NCBI GenBank assembly: GCA_028066055.1
Contig: JALCBY010000013.1
Span: 4,725 to 68,724, forward strand
Origin: Hyphomicrobiaceae bacterium
Lineage (GTDB): Bacteria > Pseudomonadota > Alphaproteobacteria > Rhizobiales > Methyloligellaceae
Length of the DNA: 64,000 nt
Direction of reading: 5' to 3'
The position numbers were made by a program, and so were the translations under genes. Below, one piece after another: positions 36,294 through 45,947 of this stretch. How positions within the stretch are numbered: the stretch's first letter is position 1; each line of letters starts with the position of its first letter. Under the pieces are notes generated by a model, which saw only the letters and a program-made list of their open reading frames with translations, was not told the DNA's origin and did not search any database.

Positions 36294-36566
36294 CTATCGT
36301 GCTTCATCCGGCGCGAGCGCCTTGATGGCCAGCGCGTGAACCGGACCGGACAGCTCCGCGGCAAGCGCCGTGTTGACGAGTCGATGACGTTCGACGCGCG
36401 AAAGGCCGTCAAACGCGCCGGAAACGATCGTCACGCGGAAGTGGCTCTCACCCGTGCCCGGCGATCCGGCGTGTCCCGCGTGACGGTGAGAATCATTGAC
36501 GACATCGATGCTCACGGGCAAAAAAGCCTCCGTTAGCTTTTCCCTGATAGTGTCTTCCATGCCCAT
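36294..36566 (-). CDS. bolA: BolA family protein
   Basis: 90 residues. The core DVVNDSHRHAGHAG (His for Fe-S binding with a monothiol glutaredoxin), GESHFRVTIVSGAFDG, and LSRVERHRLVNTALAAELSG with HALAIKALAPDE are diagnostic of BolA proteins, which form [2Fe-2S] bridged complexes with Grx4/GrxD and take part in Fe-S trafficking. GGGAGG lies five bases before the ATG at 36566. It is divergent from the J-domain gene, a standard neighbour upstream of cobS in Hyphomicrobiales. Confidence 0.93.
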   Translation of the reverse strand: MGMEDTIREKLTEAFLPVSIDVVNDSHRHAGHAGSPGTGESHFRVTIVSGAFDGLSRVERHRLVNTALAAELSGPVHALAIKALAPDEAR

Positions 36567-36660
36567 TTCGGCCTCCCGTTGCTGAATCTAACGCAAGACC
36601 CGTGAATGTGTGACTGTCAAGCTTGTTTCGCACGCGGCAAATACCCATAATTTCCGGTTC

Positions 36661-37290
36661 ATGAAACTTAACTCGAAATACTTCGACTGCATCCGCGTCA
36701 AGCCCGACCAGGACCGGCTGTTGCGGGATGCCTCGCCGTGCTGCGAGTGGCCCGGCTGTCGGGAGCCTGCTCAACACCGCGCGCCCAGAGGACGCGGACG
36801 CGAGGGCGAGTTCTTCAATTTCTGCTTGGAGCATGTGCGCCAGTACAACAAATCCTACAATTATTTTTCCGGTATGAGCGACGAGGATGTCGCGCAATTT
36901 CAGAAATCTGCAATGACCGGCCATCGTCCAACCTGGAAAATGAGTGCCAACGGCAATGCGAAAGTGGACGAGTTCGACCTGTCCAGCGAAAATACAACCT
37001 ACACCCATGCTTTCGTCGTCGACGATCCGTTCGGTGTGTTAGGCCGCGCCACCGGAGATGACGGACCACGCCCGTACAAGCCTCAAAAACCTGTCGGAAA
37101 TGCCGGCCGAAAGTGCTTGCGCAGCCTCGGACTGGATGAAACCGCCGATGCGCGCGAGATCAAGGCGCGGTTCAAGGAACTGGTGAAGCGGCACCATCCA
37201 GACCACAATGGTGGCGACCGTTCTTCCGAGGATAAGTTGCGCGAAGTCATTCAAGCCTATAATTATCTCAAGGAAGCCGGCCTCTGTTAG
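36661..37290 (+). CDS. J-domain protein (DnaJ-like)
   Basis: About 209 residues. The N-terminal half has [16 protein letters not shown] and [19 protein letters not shown], a conserved Cys/His region that may bind a metal. The C-terminal 65 residues form a J domain with the HPD motif ([20 protein letters not shown]), so it should stimulate a DnaK-type Hsp70. The J domain is at the C-terminus rather than the N-terminus. I chose the ATG at 36661 ([14 protein letters not shown]), the family-like start, over the earlier ATG at 36610. The position between bolA and cobS is conserved in related bacteria; the client is unknown. Confidence 0.88.
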   Translation: MKLNSKYFDCIRVKPDQDRLLRDASPCCEWPGCREPAQHRAPRGRGREGEFFNFCLEHVRQYNKSYNYFSGMSDEDVAQFQKSAMTGHRPTWKMSANGNAKVDEFDLSSENTTYTHAFVVDDPFGVLGRATGDDGPRPYKPQKPVGNAGRKCLRSLGLDETADAREIKARFKELVKRHHPDHNGGDRSSEDKLREVIQAYNYLKEAGLC

Positions 37291-37346
37291 GGCACGGTAG
37301 CGAACGCCCGGGTCATCCGGGGCAATTTCAATTGGATTTCCATCGC

Positions 37347-38336
37347 ATGACAGCTGCAACGAATGGTGACGCCGCAGGCTTGCCTGACATGTCCGTTTCG
37401 GTCAGGCAGGTTTTTGGTATCGATACGGATCTCGAAGTTCCTGCATTTTCGCAGGAAGAAGAACATGTTCCGCAAGTCGACCCCGACTATCTGTTCAACC
37501 GGGACGTGACACTGGCAATTCTCGCAGGGTTCAAACATGACCGCCGCGTGATGATCCAGGGTTATCACGGTACGGGCAAATCGACGCATATCGAACAGGT
37601 CGCGGCCCGGCTCAACTGGCCGTGCATCCGGGTGAACCTCGACAGCCATGTGAGCCGCATCGATCTGATCGGCAAGGACGCGATCGTCATTCGCGACAAC
37701 AAGCAGGTGACCGAGTTCAAGGAAGGCATTCTTCCTTATGCGCTGCAGTCGAACACCGCACTGGTTTTTGACGAGTATGATGCCGGACGGCCGGACGTGA
37801 TGTTTGTCATCCAGCGGGTGCTTGAGGCCCGCGGACGGCTGACGCTGCTCGATCAGGGAAAAGTGATCCACCCGCATCCGAGTTTCAGGCTGTTTTCGAC
37901 GACCAACACCATCGGGCTTGGCGACACAAGCGGGCTCTACCATGGCACCCAACAGATCAACCAGGGCCAGATGGACCGCTGGAACATCGTTGCCACATTG
38001 AACTATCTGCCTCACGACGACGAAGCGGCCATTGTGCTCGCCAAGGCAAAGAGCTATCAGACCGATGACGGCCGCAAGGTTGTCGACAATATGGTTCGCG
38101 TCGCCGACCTGACGCGGAGCGCCTTCATCAACGGTGATTTGTCGACCGTCATGAGTCCGCGAACCGTGATCGTGTGGGCCGAGAATGCGGAGATTTTCGG
38201 CGATGTCGGATTCGCCTTCAATCTGACGTTTCTCAACAAATGCGATGAACTCGAGCGGGGGCTTGTCGCCGAATTCTATCAGCGCTGCTTCGGCGAGGAG
38301 CTGCCGGATTCGACGGCGAATGTCGCACTGAGCTGA
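37347..38336 (+). CDS. cobS: Aerobic cobaltochelatase subunit CobS
   Basis: AAA+ ATPase subunit that, with CobT and CobN, inserts cobalt into hydrogenobyrinate a,c-diamide. About 329 residues. Walker A is [17 protein letters not shown], Walker B is [17 protein letters not shown], and the sensor-like [20 protein letters not shown] is present, all typical of CobS. The start was set at the ATG 37347; a TTG five codons earlier is in frame. cobT follows after 24 bases. CobN, the large subunit, is not in this window, so the pathway genes are split on the chromosome. Confidence 0.95.
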   Translation: MTAATNGDAAGLPDMSVSVRQVFGIDTDLEVPAFSQEEEHVPQVDPDYLFNRDVTLAILAGFKHDRRVMIQGYHGTGKSTHIEQVAARLNWPCIRVNLDSHVSRIDLIGKDAIVIRDNKQVTEFKEGILPYALQSNTALVFDEYDAGRPDVMFVIQRVLEARGRLTLLDQGKVIHPHPSFRLFSTTNTIGLGDTSGLYHGTQQINQGQMDRWNIVATLNYLPHDDEAAIVLAKAKSYQTDDGRKVVDNMVRVADLTRSAFINGDLSTVMSPRTVIVWAENAEIFGDVGFAFNLTFLNKCDELERGLVAEFYQRCFGEELPDSTANVALS

Positions 38337-38360
38337 TCCGAAAACAGGGCCCCGGCTGCC

Positions 38361-40259
38361 ATGTCCACGTCACCCAAACGCAAGGAAGGCCCCGTCGAAC
38401 CGTTCAAGCGGGCGCTTGCCTCCGCGACTAGGGCCGTCGCCGGAGACGATGAACTGCAAGTCGTGTTCGGCTCTGATACACCCGGCCTGCATGAGGGTGT
38501 CGCGCGTGTGCCCGAACCGCCCCGCTCTCCTTCGAAAGGGGATATCGCGGCAATCAGGGGACATGCGGATTCCCTGGCGCTGAAGGCAGCATGCCACGAC
38601 AGCAAGATTCATAGCCGAATAGCACCGCCATCCGGTGCCGCGAAGACCGTGTTCGAGGCGGTTGAACGCGCCCGCGTGGAAGCAATTGGCGCCAGAGCCA
38701 TGTCCGGCATGGCACAGAACCTCGCCGCCAAGCTCGAAAGCCAGTATGCACGCAGCACGTATCAGGATATCTCCGAGCGATCGGAGGCACCGTTGGATGA
38801 AGCCGTCGCCCTGATGGTTCGGGAGCGGTTGACCGGACAGCCTGCTCCTGAAAAAGCGCAGCCGATTGTCGACATGTGGCGGCCCTGGATTGAAGAGCGT
38901 GGCGCCGACGCCCTCGCTCAGATGGACGACAACATTGCCGACCAGGCCGCATTCGGGCGGATCGTGCGAGATCTTCTGACCTCGCTTGACTTGAGCGATG
39001 AGTTTGAGCAGTCCGATCAGGAGGAAGGCGAAGACGACGCGCAAGCCGAAGAGCAGGACTCTCTTGCCGATGGCGGAACCGATGAGGATGCCGCCGAACA
39101 GGGCGAACAGATGGGCGAGGAACAAGGCCTCGGCGAGGGAGATGCCTCGGAGGATATGGATCTCACCGATCTCGATGCGCTTGATCAGCTGGATGGTGAA
39201 GCAGAAGGGGAAGGACAGTCGCAGGAATCGACACCGCGCCGGCCCAACGTCTCTGTTCTCGACGACCCGATGGCCTTCGGCTACGAGGTGTTTTCCACGG
39301 CCTTTGACGAAGTGATCTCCGCCGATGATCTGTGCGAGCCGGAAGAACTGGAACGGCTGCGGGCATTTCTCGACAAGCATCTGCAAAGCCTGCACGGAGC
39401 GGTTGCCAGACTGGCGAATCGCCTGCAGCGCCGTCTGCTGGCGCAGCAGAACCGCGGGTGGGATTTCGATCTCGACGAAGGTTTGCTGGATGCCGCAAGG
39501 TTGCCCAGGGTTATCATCGATCCCCTGCATGCGCTTTCCTTCAAGCAGGAGCGGGATACCAATTTTCGCGATACGGTCGTGACACTCCTGCTCGACAATT
39601 CCGGCTCCATGCGGGGCCGGCCGATCATGGTCGCCGCCTGTTGCGCGGACATCCTCGCGCGCACGCTCGAGCGGTGCGGCGTCAAGGTCGAGATCCTCGG
39701 ATTCACTACCCGCGCCTGGAAGGGCGGTCAGTCGCGGGAAAAGTGGCTCGCGGAGAACAAGCCCGCGTCGCCCGGTCGGCTCAACGATCTGCGCCACATT
39801 ATCTACAAGCCGGCGGATGCACCCTGGCGGCGCGCACGGCGCAGTCTGGGCCTGATGATGCGGGAGGGACTGCTGAAAGAAAATATCGACGGCGAGGCGC
39901 TTGCATGGGCTCACAACAGGCTTCTCGGACGCCCCGAGCAGCGCCGTATCCTGATGATGATTTCCGACGGCGCACCGGTCGACGATTCGACTCTGTCGGT
40001 CAATTCCGGCTGCTATCTGGAGCGCCATTTACGCCAGGTGATCGAGGAGATCGAAACACGCTCCCCCGTGGAGTTGATTGCGATCGGCATCGGCCACGAC
40101 GTGACCCGGTACTACCGGCGCGCGGTCACCATCACCGACGCGGAGGAACTGGCCGGCGCCATGACCGACAAGCTTGCGGAGCTGTTTGAGGAAGGCAACG
40201 AAACGTCACCGCAAGGACGCGTACGCCCCGTGGATCCCGGTTCAAGGCGGTTCCATTGA
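38361..40259 (+). CDS. cobT: Aerobic cobaltochelatase subunit CobT
   Basis: 632 residues. It has a long N-terminal region, a highly acidic central stretch (39000-39210; runs of Asp and Glu), and a C-terminal von Willebrand A domain with a MIDAS motif ([21 protein letters not shown]-x-S-x-S), matching Mg/Co chelatase subunits. The C-terminal [20 protein letters not shown] is characteristic. It pairs with CobS in a large ATPase complex driving cobalt insertion. Its stop overlaps a TTG start of the next gene by four bases. Confidence 0.95.
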   Translation: MSTSPKRKEGPVEPFKRALASATRAVAGDDELQVVFGSDTPGLHEGVARVPEPPRSPSKGDIAAIRGHADSLALKAACHDSKIHSRIAPPSGAAKTVFEAVERARVEAIGARAMSGMAQNLAAKLESQYARSTYQDISERSEAPLDEAVALMVRERLTGQPAPEKAQPIVDMWRPWIEERGADALAQMDDNIADQAAFGRIVRDLLTSLDLSDEFEQSDQEEGEDDAQAEEQDSLADGGTDEDAAEQGEQMGEEQGLGEGDASEDMDLTDLDALDQLDGEAEGEGQSQESTPRRPNVSVLDDPMAFGYEVFSTAFDEVISADDLCEPEELERLRAFLDKHLQSLHGAVARLANRLQRRLLAQQNRGWDFDLDEGLLDAARLPRVIIDPLHALSFKQERDTNFRDTVVTLLLDNSGSMRGRPIMVAACCADILARTLERCGVKVEILGFTTRAWKGGQSREKWLAENKPASPGRLNDLRHIIYKPADAPWRRARRSLGLMMREGLLKENIDGEALAWAHNRLLGRPEQRRILMMISDGAPVDDSTLSVNSGCYLERHLRQVIEEIETRSPVELIAIGIGHDVTRYYRRAVTITDAEELAGAMTDKLAELFEEGNETSPQGRVRPVDPGSRRFH

Positions 40260-41287
40260 CCAAAAAGACATTGCGTTCGCTCACCATTTATCTGCTTGCG
40301 CTCGCTACCCTGGCCGTCGGCCACGGCGGGACCGCAGCCCGGTCGGCTCGCGTTCAGGCGGTAGATGTGACGGCTCGCGGGCTTCCATTCGACAGCGGCC
40401 GGCCCGAGCATACGCAGTTCGGCAAGCTCGAATGGCGCGGCACGTTGCAACTTACATCTCCCAACAAGGACTTCGGCGGATTCTCGGGCCTGACGATCGA
40501 CAAAACCGGTACGCGATTGCTCGCCGTTTCGGATCAGGGAATGATGCTTTCAGCCAGGCTCTCCTACGAAAATGGCAAGCTGGCGAACCTGCGGGACGCA
40601 AAACTCGGCCCCATCCGCGGCCTGCGAGGACAGGTGTTCACCAGCAAACGCAACTCCGACTCCGAAGCCATTGCCATGGCTGTACCCGGGAAAACGAGCG
40701 GCAAGGCCTATATCGCGTTCGAACGCAATCACCGCATTGCCGTGCACAACATTTCGGGCACAGGGCTGAGCCCCGCAAAACGCCTTGTGAAGCTGCCCCG
40801 CGAACTCAAGGCCGCGTCACGGAACAAGGGAATTGAGGCCATGACCGTCGTGCGGGCGGGCCCATCCAAGGGCGCGATAGCGGCCTTCACCGAAGAACAT
40901 CTGGATGCCAACGGAGATCATATCGGCTGGCTGCTCGGCGGCCGCAAGCCGGGCCGGATACTGCTCAAGCGTCTTGGCGGCTTTGCCATTACTGATATCG
41001 CCAGCCTGAAGAATGGCGATCTGGTCGTCCTCGAGCGGCGGTTTCGGATGTTGGAGGGCGTCAAAATGCGGTTGCGCCGGATCAAGGCCGGTGACGTGCG
41101 GGTGGGCGCAACCCTTGGCGGCGAAGTGCTCCTTACGGCCAATGCCCTGCGCGAGATCGACAATATGGAGGGCATCGCTGTCCATCAGGACAGGAAGGGC
41201 CGCGATATCCTCACGCTGATCTCAGACAATAATTTCAACACCCGGATTCAACGCACTTTGTTGATGCAATTCGCAATCGCGGAGTGA
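40256..41287 (+). CDS. Secreted esterase-like phytase family protein
   Basis: 343 residues. An N-terminal signal peptide ([18 protein letters not shown] then AAR) is followed by a phytase-like esterase domain: [23 protein letters not shown] at the start, [12 protein letters not shown] in the middle, KGIEAMTV, and [25 protein letters not shown] at the end, with paired acidic residues typical of calcium-binding propeller proteins. Members hydrolyse unknown phosphate or ester compounds in the periplasm. The start is TTG at 40256, overlapping the cobT stop; AAGGCGG lies upstream. It commonly follows cobT in Hyphomicrobiales. Confidence 0.82.
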   Translation: MTKKTLRSLTIYLLALATLAVGHGGTAARSARVQAVDVTARGLPFDSGRPEHTQFGKLEWRGTLQLTSPNKDFGGFSGLTIDKTGTRLLAVSDQGMMLSARLSYENGKLANLRDAKLGPIRGLRGQVFTSKRNSDSEAIAMAVPGKTSGKAYIAFERNHRIAVHNISGTGLSPAKRLVKLPRELKAASRNKGIEAMTVVRAGPSKGAIAAFTEEHLDANGDHIGWLLGGRKPGRILLKRLGGFAITDIASLKNGDLVVLERRFRMLEGVKMRLRRIKAGDVRVGATLGGEVLLTANALREIDNMEGIAVHQDRKGRDILTLISDNNFNTRIQRTLLMQFAIAE

Positions 41288-41337
41288 TCTGGCTCTTTAT
41301 TTGAAAGTCCGTTCTGCTAAAGTGCCGGTCCGCACTA

Positions 41338-41452
41338 TGTGTGGCTAGGGTTCCGCTGCCGCGGCAGGTCTGGACCGAGCGCCACGGAACGCCGCAGTCT
41401 GAGTCATATAGCGGCAGACACCTTAAAGACGAGAAAGCTAGGGGGGATAGGC
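41338..41452 (+). promoter_or_regulatory. Candidate ykkC-class (guanidine-I-like) riboswitch
   Basis: Upstream of the EamA transporter, CTAGGGTTCCG (41345-41355) is followed by a short hairpin CTGC/GCAG (41356-41367), then GGTCTGGACCGAGCG, close to the ykkC consensus GGUCUGGUCCGAGAG, then a stem GCCGC/GCGGC (41391-41395 with 41411-41415), and ACACC leading to GAGAAAGCTAGGGGGGA, resembling the conserved AAAAGCCCGGGAGA end. The order and spacing of the four blocks match ykkC-class RNAs; the 3' block is diverged. Ligand could be guanidine (subtype 1) or a nucleotide (subtype 2). This call rests on motif memory, not a covariance search. Confidence 0.6.
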
Positions 41453-41455
41453 GGG

Positions 41456-41485
41456 CGCGGTTTCCGCGTGCGTCCTGTTTCGTCT
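41456..41485 (+). terminator. Possible expression-platform hairpin after the riboswitch
   Basis: CGCGG (41456-41460) and CCGCG (41464-41468) form a hairpin with a three-base loop, followed by the T-rich stretch TGCGTCCTGTTTCGTCTTT. It could be a weak terminator or a switch element between the aptamer and the EamA ribosome binding site. Confidence 0.35.
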
Positions 41486-41501
41486 TTGAGGTTGGATTTT
41501 C

Positions 41502-42359
41502 ATGACTCTGCTCTCACTTACCCTCGTACTCGCGGCCGCCGTTTGTCACGCGACGTGGAACACGCTCGTCAAACGCATCAATGGCGGGCCGGAACTCATC
41601 TGGTTGTTTTCCCTGATATCTGCGCCGGTTTTTTTCCCATTCGCCATCGGCTCCATCATCCTTCAGAAGCCGAATCTCGGCTGGCTCGAGATCGCCTTCT
41701 GCATCGGCAGCGCGCTCATTCATATGGCCTATTTCCTTCTCCTCCAGCGGGGATACCGCCAGGGCGACCTGTCGCTCGTCTACCCGACGGCACGGGCAAC
41801 TGGTCCCTTCCTGTCGACTGTCTTCGCAGTCGTCGTGCTGGGCGAGCATATGACGCCACAAATCGCCGTGGGCGGCCTCGCCATTGTCGTTGGCATCGTG
41901 TTCCTGACTGGCGGCTTCAGTTCCCGGGGAAAGCATGTGACGAGATCGCTGCTTTTCGGTCTTGCCGTCGGCACTCTGATCGGCAGCTACACGGTATGGG
42001 ACGCATATGCCGTCCGCACCCTGCTCGTGCCGCCGTTGGTGCTGGAATACACCACAATTCTGATGCGTCTTGTCTTTCTGTCACCTTACGCCTTGAAGCG
42101 CCGGGGCCTTGTATTACAGCACTGGCACGAACACCGCCTGGCGGTCATTACGATCGCCGTCATCGGTCCCCTCGCCTACATCCTCGTGCTTGTCGCGCTC
42201 GTGTTCACGCCGGTCGTCTACGTCGCACCAGTGCGCGAGGTGAGCGTGCTGATTACGGTGGTTATCGGAACGCTCCTGCTCAAGGAGGGGGATTTCACGA
42301 AACGCATGGGCTGGGCGAGCCTGATCCTTGCCGGAATGGTCTTGCTCGCCTTGTCCTGA
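41502..42359 (+). CDS. EamA/DMT-family transporter
   Basis: 285 residues with about ten membrane segments, two EamA repeats (LSLTLVLAAAVCHATWNTLV to LAIVVGIVFLTGG; LLFGLAVGTLIGSYTVWDAY to GMVLLALS). It contains the usual conserved region YRQGDLSLVYPTARATGPFL, and YVAPVREVSVLITVVIGTLL in the second half, the hallmark of drug/metabolite transporters. In this context it is probably an exporter whose expression is set by the RNA element in the 5' region; if that is a guanidine aptamer, guanidine or a related compound is a natural guess. MscS follows. Confidence 0.87.
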   Translation: MTLLSLTLVLAAAVCHATWNTLVKRINGGPELIWLFSLISAPVFFPFAIGSIILQKPNLGWLEIAFCIGSALIHMAYFLLLQRGYRQGDLSLVYPTARATGPFLSTVFAVVVLGEHMTPQIAVGGLAIVVGIVFLTGGFSSRGKHVTRSLLFGLAVGTLIGSYTVWDAYAVRTLLVPPLVLEYTTILMRLVFLSPYALKRRGLVLQHWHEHRLAVITIAVIGPLAYILVLVALVFTPVVYVAPVREVSVLITVVIGTLLLKEGDFTKRMGWASLILAGMVLLALS

Positions 42360-42427
42360 AAGAGCGCACGGCGCACGGGGGTGACAGCGGTGAATCATGT
42401 TAACGTCGCCGCCAAGGAGGCGTGACG

Positions 42428-43906
42428 GTGACGACGTTCGCACAATTGCCGCTCAAGCAGCTTCAGCCTGTCCAGGGTCAGCCTGCTGGCGACGCACCGA
42501 CCGCTACCTCCGGGCAAAACACACCCACTGATCAGCCGGCAGTCGAAGCACCCGAGTTTTCGCTCGATGAGACAATCACCGAATTGACGGGCACCGCCCT
42601 TACGTTGATCAAGGGCCTTGCCTCGACGTGGACACTCGTTCAGATCGGCGTTGTCCTGTTGTGCTATGTGGCGGCGCGGGTCGTTTCAAACGCACTGACG
42701 CCGGCTCTCGAAGAGCGTGTGCGCCGCATCGAATCCCAACCACAGCTTCTTCGTGTCTTGGTCATTCCGCTCCGGCGTCTGACCTGGATCCTCTTTGCGC
42801 TGTCATTGTGGCTTGCCGCCTATGTTTTGCGTGAGGTCACATGGCCGAGCCGGAGCTACTATATCGGCATTGCGGCCACCATCGTGATTGTCGGGGTCGT
42901 TATCTCATTGATCTCGCGCTTTATCCGCAACCGTTCACTGGCAACCCCATTCTTCTACGCGGCGTGGGCTGTCGCCGCGCTTCACATCGTCGGGCTGCTC
43001 GACGAAACACTCGCGGCTCTCGACGCAATCGCCTTTTCCATCGGCTCCTTCCGGCTGTCGTTGCTGGCCGTCATCAAGGCTGTGCTGCTGCTGACCGTGC
43101 TGGCGTGGGTTGCGACCATCGTCGGCAACTTCGTCGAGCGGCGGTTGCGTCAGAATGAGGACATTGCGCCGGCGCTTCAGGTCCTGATCGCAAAATTCGT
43201 GAAATTCACTCTGCTGACCATCGCGGTTCTGGCGACCATCTCCGCGGTCGGCATCGATCTCACCGCTCTTACCATCTTTTCCGGTGCGCTCGGTCTTGGC
43301 ATCGGCTTTGGCCTGCAGAAAGTGGCGTCGAACCTGATCAGCGGGATCATCATCCTCTCCGACCGCTCCATCAAACCGGGCGATGTGATTTCGCTCGGGG
43401 ACACATTCGGCTGGATCAACTCTCTCAAGTCCCGCTACGTGTCCGTCATCACCCGGGACGGCGTCGAATATCTGATACCCAACGAGAGTTTCGTCTCCGA
43501 ACAGGTTGTCAACTGGTCCTACAGCACCCGGAACGTCCGCCTCGAGATCAAGTTCGGCGTGAGCTACGAAGCCGATCCGCACGTGGTTCGCAAGCTTGCA
43601 ACGGATGCGGTAACCCAAATCGAACGGGTGATCGAACGTCCCGCGCCCGTCTGCCATGTGGTTGGCTTTGGAGATTCCTCTGTCGACTTTGTTCTCCGGT
43701 TCTGGATTCGCGATCCCAAGAACGGCCTGACAAATGTGCGGGGTCAGGCCTTTCTCGCCCTTTGGGATGCGTTCAAGGCGAACGGCATCGACATCCCCTA
43801 CCCCCATCGACAGCTCATTTTTCCCAAAGACGCAGGTGAACCCGCACCAAAGGCAACACCCAAACGGACAACGCGCCGCGGCCGCAAGCGGAAAACGGTC
43901 GCGTGA
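42428..43906 (+). CDS. MscS-family mechanosensitive channel
   Basis: About 492 residues. It has an N-terminal Pro/Gln/Thr-rich segment, about five membrane helices (LVQIGVVLLCYVAARVVSNA onward) and the MscS pore and beta domain: LTIFSGALGLGIGFGLQKVA (pore helix), DRSIKPGDVISLGDTFGWIN and GVEYLIPNESFVSEQVVNWS. Longer than E. coli MscS, so closer to the multi-helix relatives. It opens under osmotic down-shock. GTG 42422 and GTG 42428 both start in frame; AAGGAGG lies seven bases before 42428 and one base before 42422, so I chose 42428. It ends directly against the convergent DUF938 gene. Confidence 0.92.
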   Translation: MTTFAQLPLKQLQPVQGQPAGDAPTATSGQNTPTDQPAVEAPEFSLDETITELTGTALTLIKGLASTWTLVQIGVVLLCYVAARVVSNALTPALEERVRRIESQPQLLRVLVIPLRRLTWILFALSLWLAAYVLREVTWPSRSYYIGIAATIVIVGVVISLISRFIRNRSLATPFFYAAWAVAALHIVGLLDETLAALDAIAFSIGSFRLSLLAVIKAVLLLTVLAWVATIVGNFVERRLRQNEDIAPALQVLIAKFVKFTLLTIAVLATISAVGIDLTALTIFSGALGLGIGFGLQKVASNLISGIIILSDRSIKPGDVISLGDTFGWINSLKSRYVSVITRDGVEYLIPNESFVSEQVVNWSYSTRNVRLEIKFGVSYEADPHVVRKLATDAVTQIERVIERPAPVCHVVGFGDSSVDFVLRFWIRDPKNGLTNVRGQAFLALWDAFKANGIDIPYPHRQLIFPKDAGEPAPKATPKRTTRRGRKRKTVA

Positions 43907-44539
43907 TCAGCCGCGCCGCAGGATCAGCGAAAAATTGTTGGCCGGCATCTCGATCACCCGCTCCAACTGCAGACCGAACTCTGCACCGACTTTTTCCACG
44001 TTATCGATATCACGAACCCCCCATTCGGGATCCTGCGCACGAAGCGAGAGATCAAATCGGGCATTGCTCGGCGCCGTATGTTCGCCGCCCTGCTTGAACG
44101 GTCCATAGAGATAAACGAACCCGCCGGGCGCCAGCAGTTGCCCGGAACCCTTCAGGAGGCCTTTTAAGGCGGCCCACGGCGCAACATGTATGAGGTTGAT
44201 GGCGACGATTGCATCGAACCGGCGGCTGATGCCTTTCGGCCACTCCCGGTCCATCACGTCCAGATTGACGGGCGCTTCCAGGTTTTCAGCGCCCGCTTCT
44301 TCACGCCATGCGCGTATGCTCGCGCGGGCATTTTCGCTGCGATCGCTTGGCTGCCAGGCGATGTGCGGCAGGGCTTGGGCAAATGCAGCGGCGTGCTGGC
44401 CGGTGCCGCTTGCAATCTCCAGCACCGCGCCTGTCTTCGGAAGACAGCCCGTCAGAACGTCAAGAATTGACGCAGCATTTCGTGCCGCCGCCGGCGCGTG
44501 CTGTTTGTGATCGTGTTGAGTGTCGGGTCTGTCGCCCAC
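43907..44539 (-). CDS. DUF938 family (SAM-dependent methyltransferase-like)
   Basis: 210 residues. The Rossmann cofactor region is AVLEIASGTGQHAAAFAQAL, and NARFDLSLRAQDPEWGVRDI is the diagnostic tail of DUF938, a family of unknown substrate. The start is GTG at 44539, directly after the rpmB stop (TAA at 44540-44542), with no good ribosome binding site, suggesting translational coupling to rpmB. Its stop abuts the convergent MscS stop. Confidence 0.85.
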   Translation of the reverse strand: MGDRPDTQHDHKQHAPAAARNAASILDVLTGCLPKTGAVLEIASGTGQHAAAFAQALPHIAWQPSDRSENARASIRAWREEAGAENLEAPVNLDVMDREWPKGISRRFDAIVAINLIHVAPWAALKGLLKGSGQLLAPGGFVYLYGPFKQGGEHTAPSNARFDLSLRAQDPEWGVRDIDNVEKVGAEFGLQLERVIEMPANNFSLILRRG

Positions 44540-44830
44540 TTAGGAGGCGGCGGCTTGCGCTTTTTCAATCTGCCGTTTGATGCGTCGCGCCTTCAGCGAA
44601 AGGTCACCATTCTTGGCCTTGGCCAAAAACGCGTCCAGACCGCCGCGATGCTCGACTGTACGCAACGCACTGGCGCTCACTTTCAGCCTGATATTTCGGC
44701 CAAGAGCCTCGCTCAAAAGACTGACATTGCAAAGATTGGGCAGGAAGCGCCGCCGCGTCTTGTTGTGCGCGTGACTCACGTTATTTCCGGCGAGTACGCC
44801 CTTGCCGGTCAGTTCACAACGCCGCGACAT
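44540..44830 (-). CDS. rpmB: 50S ribosomal protein L28
   Basis: 96 residues. The start [20 protein letters not shown], then [20 protein letters not shown] and [17 protein letters not shown] fit L28 exactly. The start is the ATG at 44830, with GAGGAG seven bases upstream; an in-frame upstream extension is ignored. It has its own clear promoter just upstream and is followed directly by the DUF938 gene. Confidence 0.97.
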   Translation of the reverse strand: MSRRCELTGKGVLAGNNVSHAHNKTRRRFLPNLCNVSLLSEALGRNIRLKVSASALRTVEHRGGLDAFLAKAKNGDLSLKARRIKRQIEKAQAAAS

Positions 44831-44883
44831 GATTCTGCTCCTCGAAACCTGTATGTTCAAAACTCAATTGCGAACGGCGCGAT

Positions 44884-44912
44884 GATATACGAGGCTCGCG
44901 AACCGCCGTCAA
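44884..44912 (-). promoter_or_regulatory. Sigma-70 promoter of rpmB
   Basis: On the minus strand TTGACG (44907-44912), a 17-base spacer and TATATC (44884-44889) form a near-perfect housekeeping promoter about 55 bases before the rpmB start. Confidence 0.7.
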
Positions 44913-44914
44913 GC

Positions 44915-44929
44915 GACACGATTCGTGTC
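44915..44929. promoter_or_regulatory. Perfect 15-base palindrome next to the rpmB -35 box
   Basis: GACACGATTCGTGTC is a perfect inverted repeat (seven-base arms around one base) ending two bases from the -35 box of the rpmB promoter. It looks like an operator for a dimeric regulator or an upstream activator site. No known alphaproteobacterial factor was matched. Confidence 0.6.
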
Positions 44930-45062
44930 CAGCTTCCGTTTGTGCGTGTCGTCGAACTGGTGCATTGTGGGTTGGGTCCTAACACATAAATGTCGAATTC
45001 CCGGAATAACCAAGGCAGGCCTGCGACTACCCGGCAAGACTTGCGAGATGCGACGCGATTCA

Positions 45063-45947
45063 ATGAAGACGACTGAGGCAACAAGCAGAGGCAAATCTCT
45101 CCTCATGTCCGGGTTGCTTGCGCTCGCGGGCATCGCATTTGTACCGCCCTCGCCCGACAAGGCCGCCGCGGCCCCCAAGCATTCGCGTCTTGCTGCAGTG
45201 TACGACATCCGTTTTTCCGGAGTCAGGCTCGGCGAGTTTGAAGTCTGGTCGAATGTCAACGAGGAAAGTTACTCGCTGCGCGGCAAAGGCGAATTGAAGT
45301 TCATCACCCGTTGGTTTTTTGAAATCAAGGGAGGAACGACGACCGCAGGTACCGTGACAGAGAATGGTCCGAAGCCAGCGACGTTCGCATTCAATTTCAA
45401 GACCAAGAAACGCCGCGGCGAGTTGGCCATGATGTTCGAGAATGACTCCGTGTCTTACGTCAAGGCCAACCCGCCATTCTCGAACAGCTCCAAGACGATC
45501 CCGGTCACGGCAGCGCATGTCAAAGGCGTACTCGACCCGTTGAGCGCAATTTTTTTCACTGCGAAGGCGACCAATCTCAACGAGGACGGATCCGTCTGTC
45601 CGGGTCGTGTTCCCGTGTTTGACGGCAAACAGCGATTTGATCTCGTGCTCTCACACAAGAAGACAATTCAGGTCAAAAAGAAGCGTCGGAAAAAGGGCTA
45701 CCGGGGCCCGGCCGTCGTCTGCCGGATCAAGTATGAGCCGATCGCCGGTTACAAGCCTGACAACGCCGGCGTCAAGTTCATGGCTGCGACTGACGATATC
45801 GAGGTTTGGCTCATCGAGGTGCCCAAGAATGGCATGTACGTTCCGTATCACGTCATCATACCGACACCATACGGAACCGCATCGGCGACATCGACCGCCT
45901 TTCATGTTGAGATCCCCGGCTTCGAAAAATTTGCCGTCGTTCGTTGA
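45063..45947 (+). CDS. DUF3108 domain-containing exported protein
   Basis: About 294 residues. An N-terminal signal (KSLLMSGLLALAGIAFVPPS, then cleavage in an Ala-rich run) is followed by a DUF3108 domain: YDIRFSGVRLGEFEVWSN, TRWFFEIKGGTTTAGTV, and GVLDPLSAIFFTAKA, with VWLIEVPKNGMYVPYHVIIP near the end. DUF3108 proteins are periplasmic beta-rich proteins of unknown function found near rpmB in many Hyphomicrobiales. I chose the ATG at 45063; another at 45048 is in frame. The divergent rpmB promoter lies in the same intergenic region. Confidence 0.85.
   Translation: MKTTEATSRGKSLLMSGLLALAGIAFVPPSPDKAAAAPKHSRLAAVYDIRFSGVRLGEFEVWSNVNEESYSLRGKGELKFITRWFFEIKGGTTTAGTVTENGPKPATFAFNFKTKKRRGELAMMFENDSVSYVKANPPFSNSSKTIPVTAAHVKGVLDPLSAIFFTAKATNLNEDGSVCPGRVPVFDGKQRFDLVLSHKKTIQVKKKRRKKGYRGPAVVCRIKYEPIAGYKPDNAGVKFMAATDDIEVWLIEVPKNGMYVPYHVIIPTPYGTASATSTAFHVEIPGFEKFAVVR

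Noticed and set aside
38370-40028. 552-residue minus-strand frame opposite cobT
   Set aside because: Shadow frame; cobT on the plus strand has an intact von Willebrand A domain with a MIDAS motif.
41339-42403. Long plus-strand frame covering the EamA transporter and the riboswitch candidate
   Set aside because: It is an Arg/His/Pro-rich shadow of the EamA gene in another frame; the true gene has clear membrane segments.
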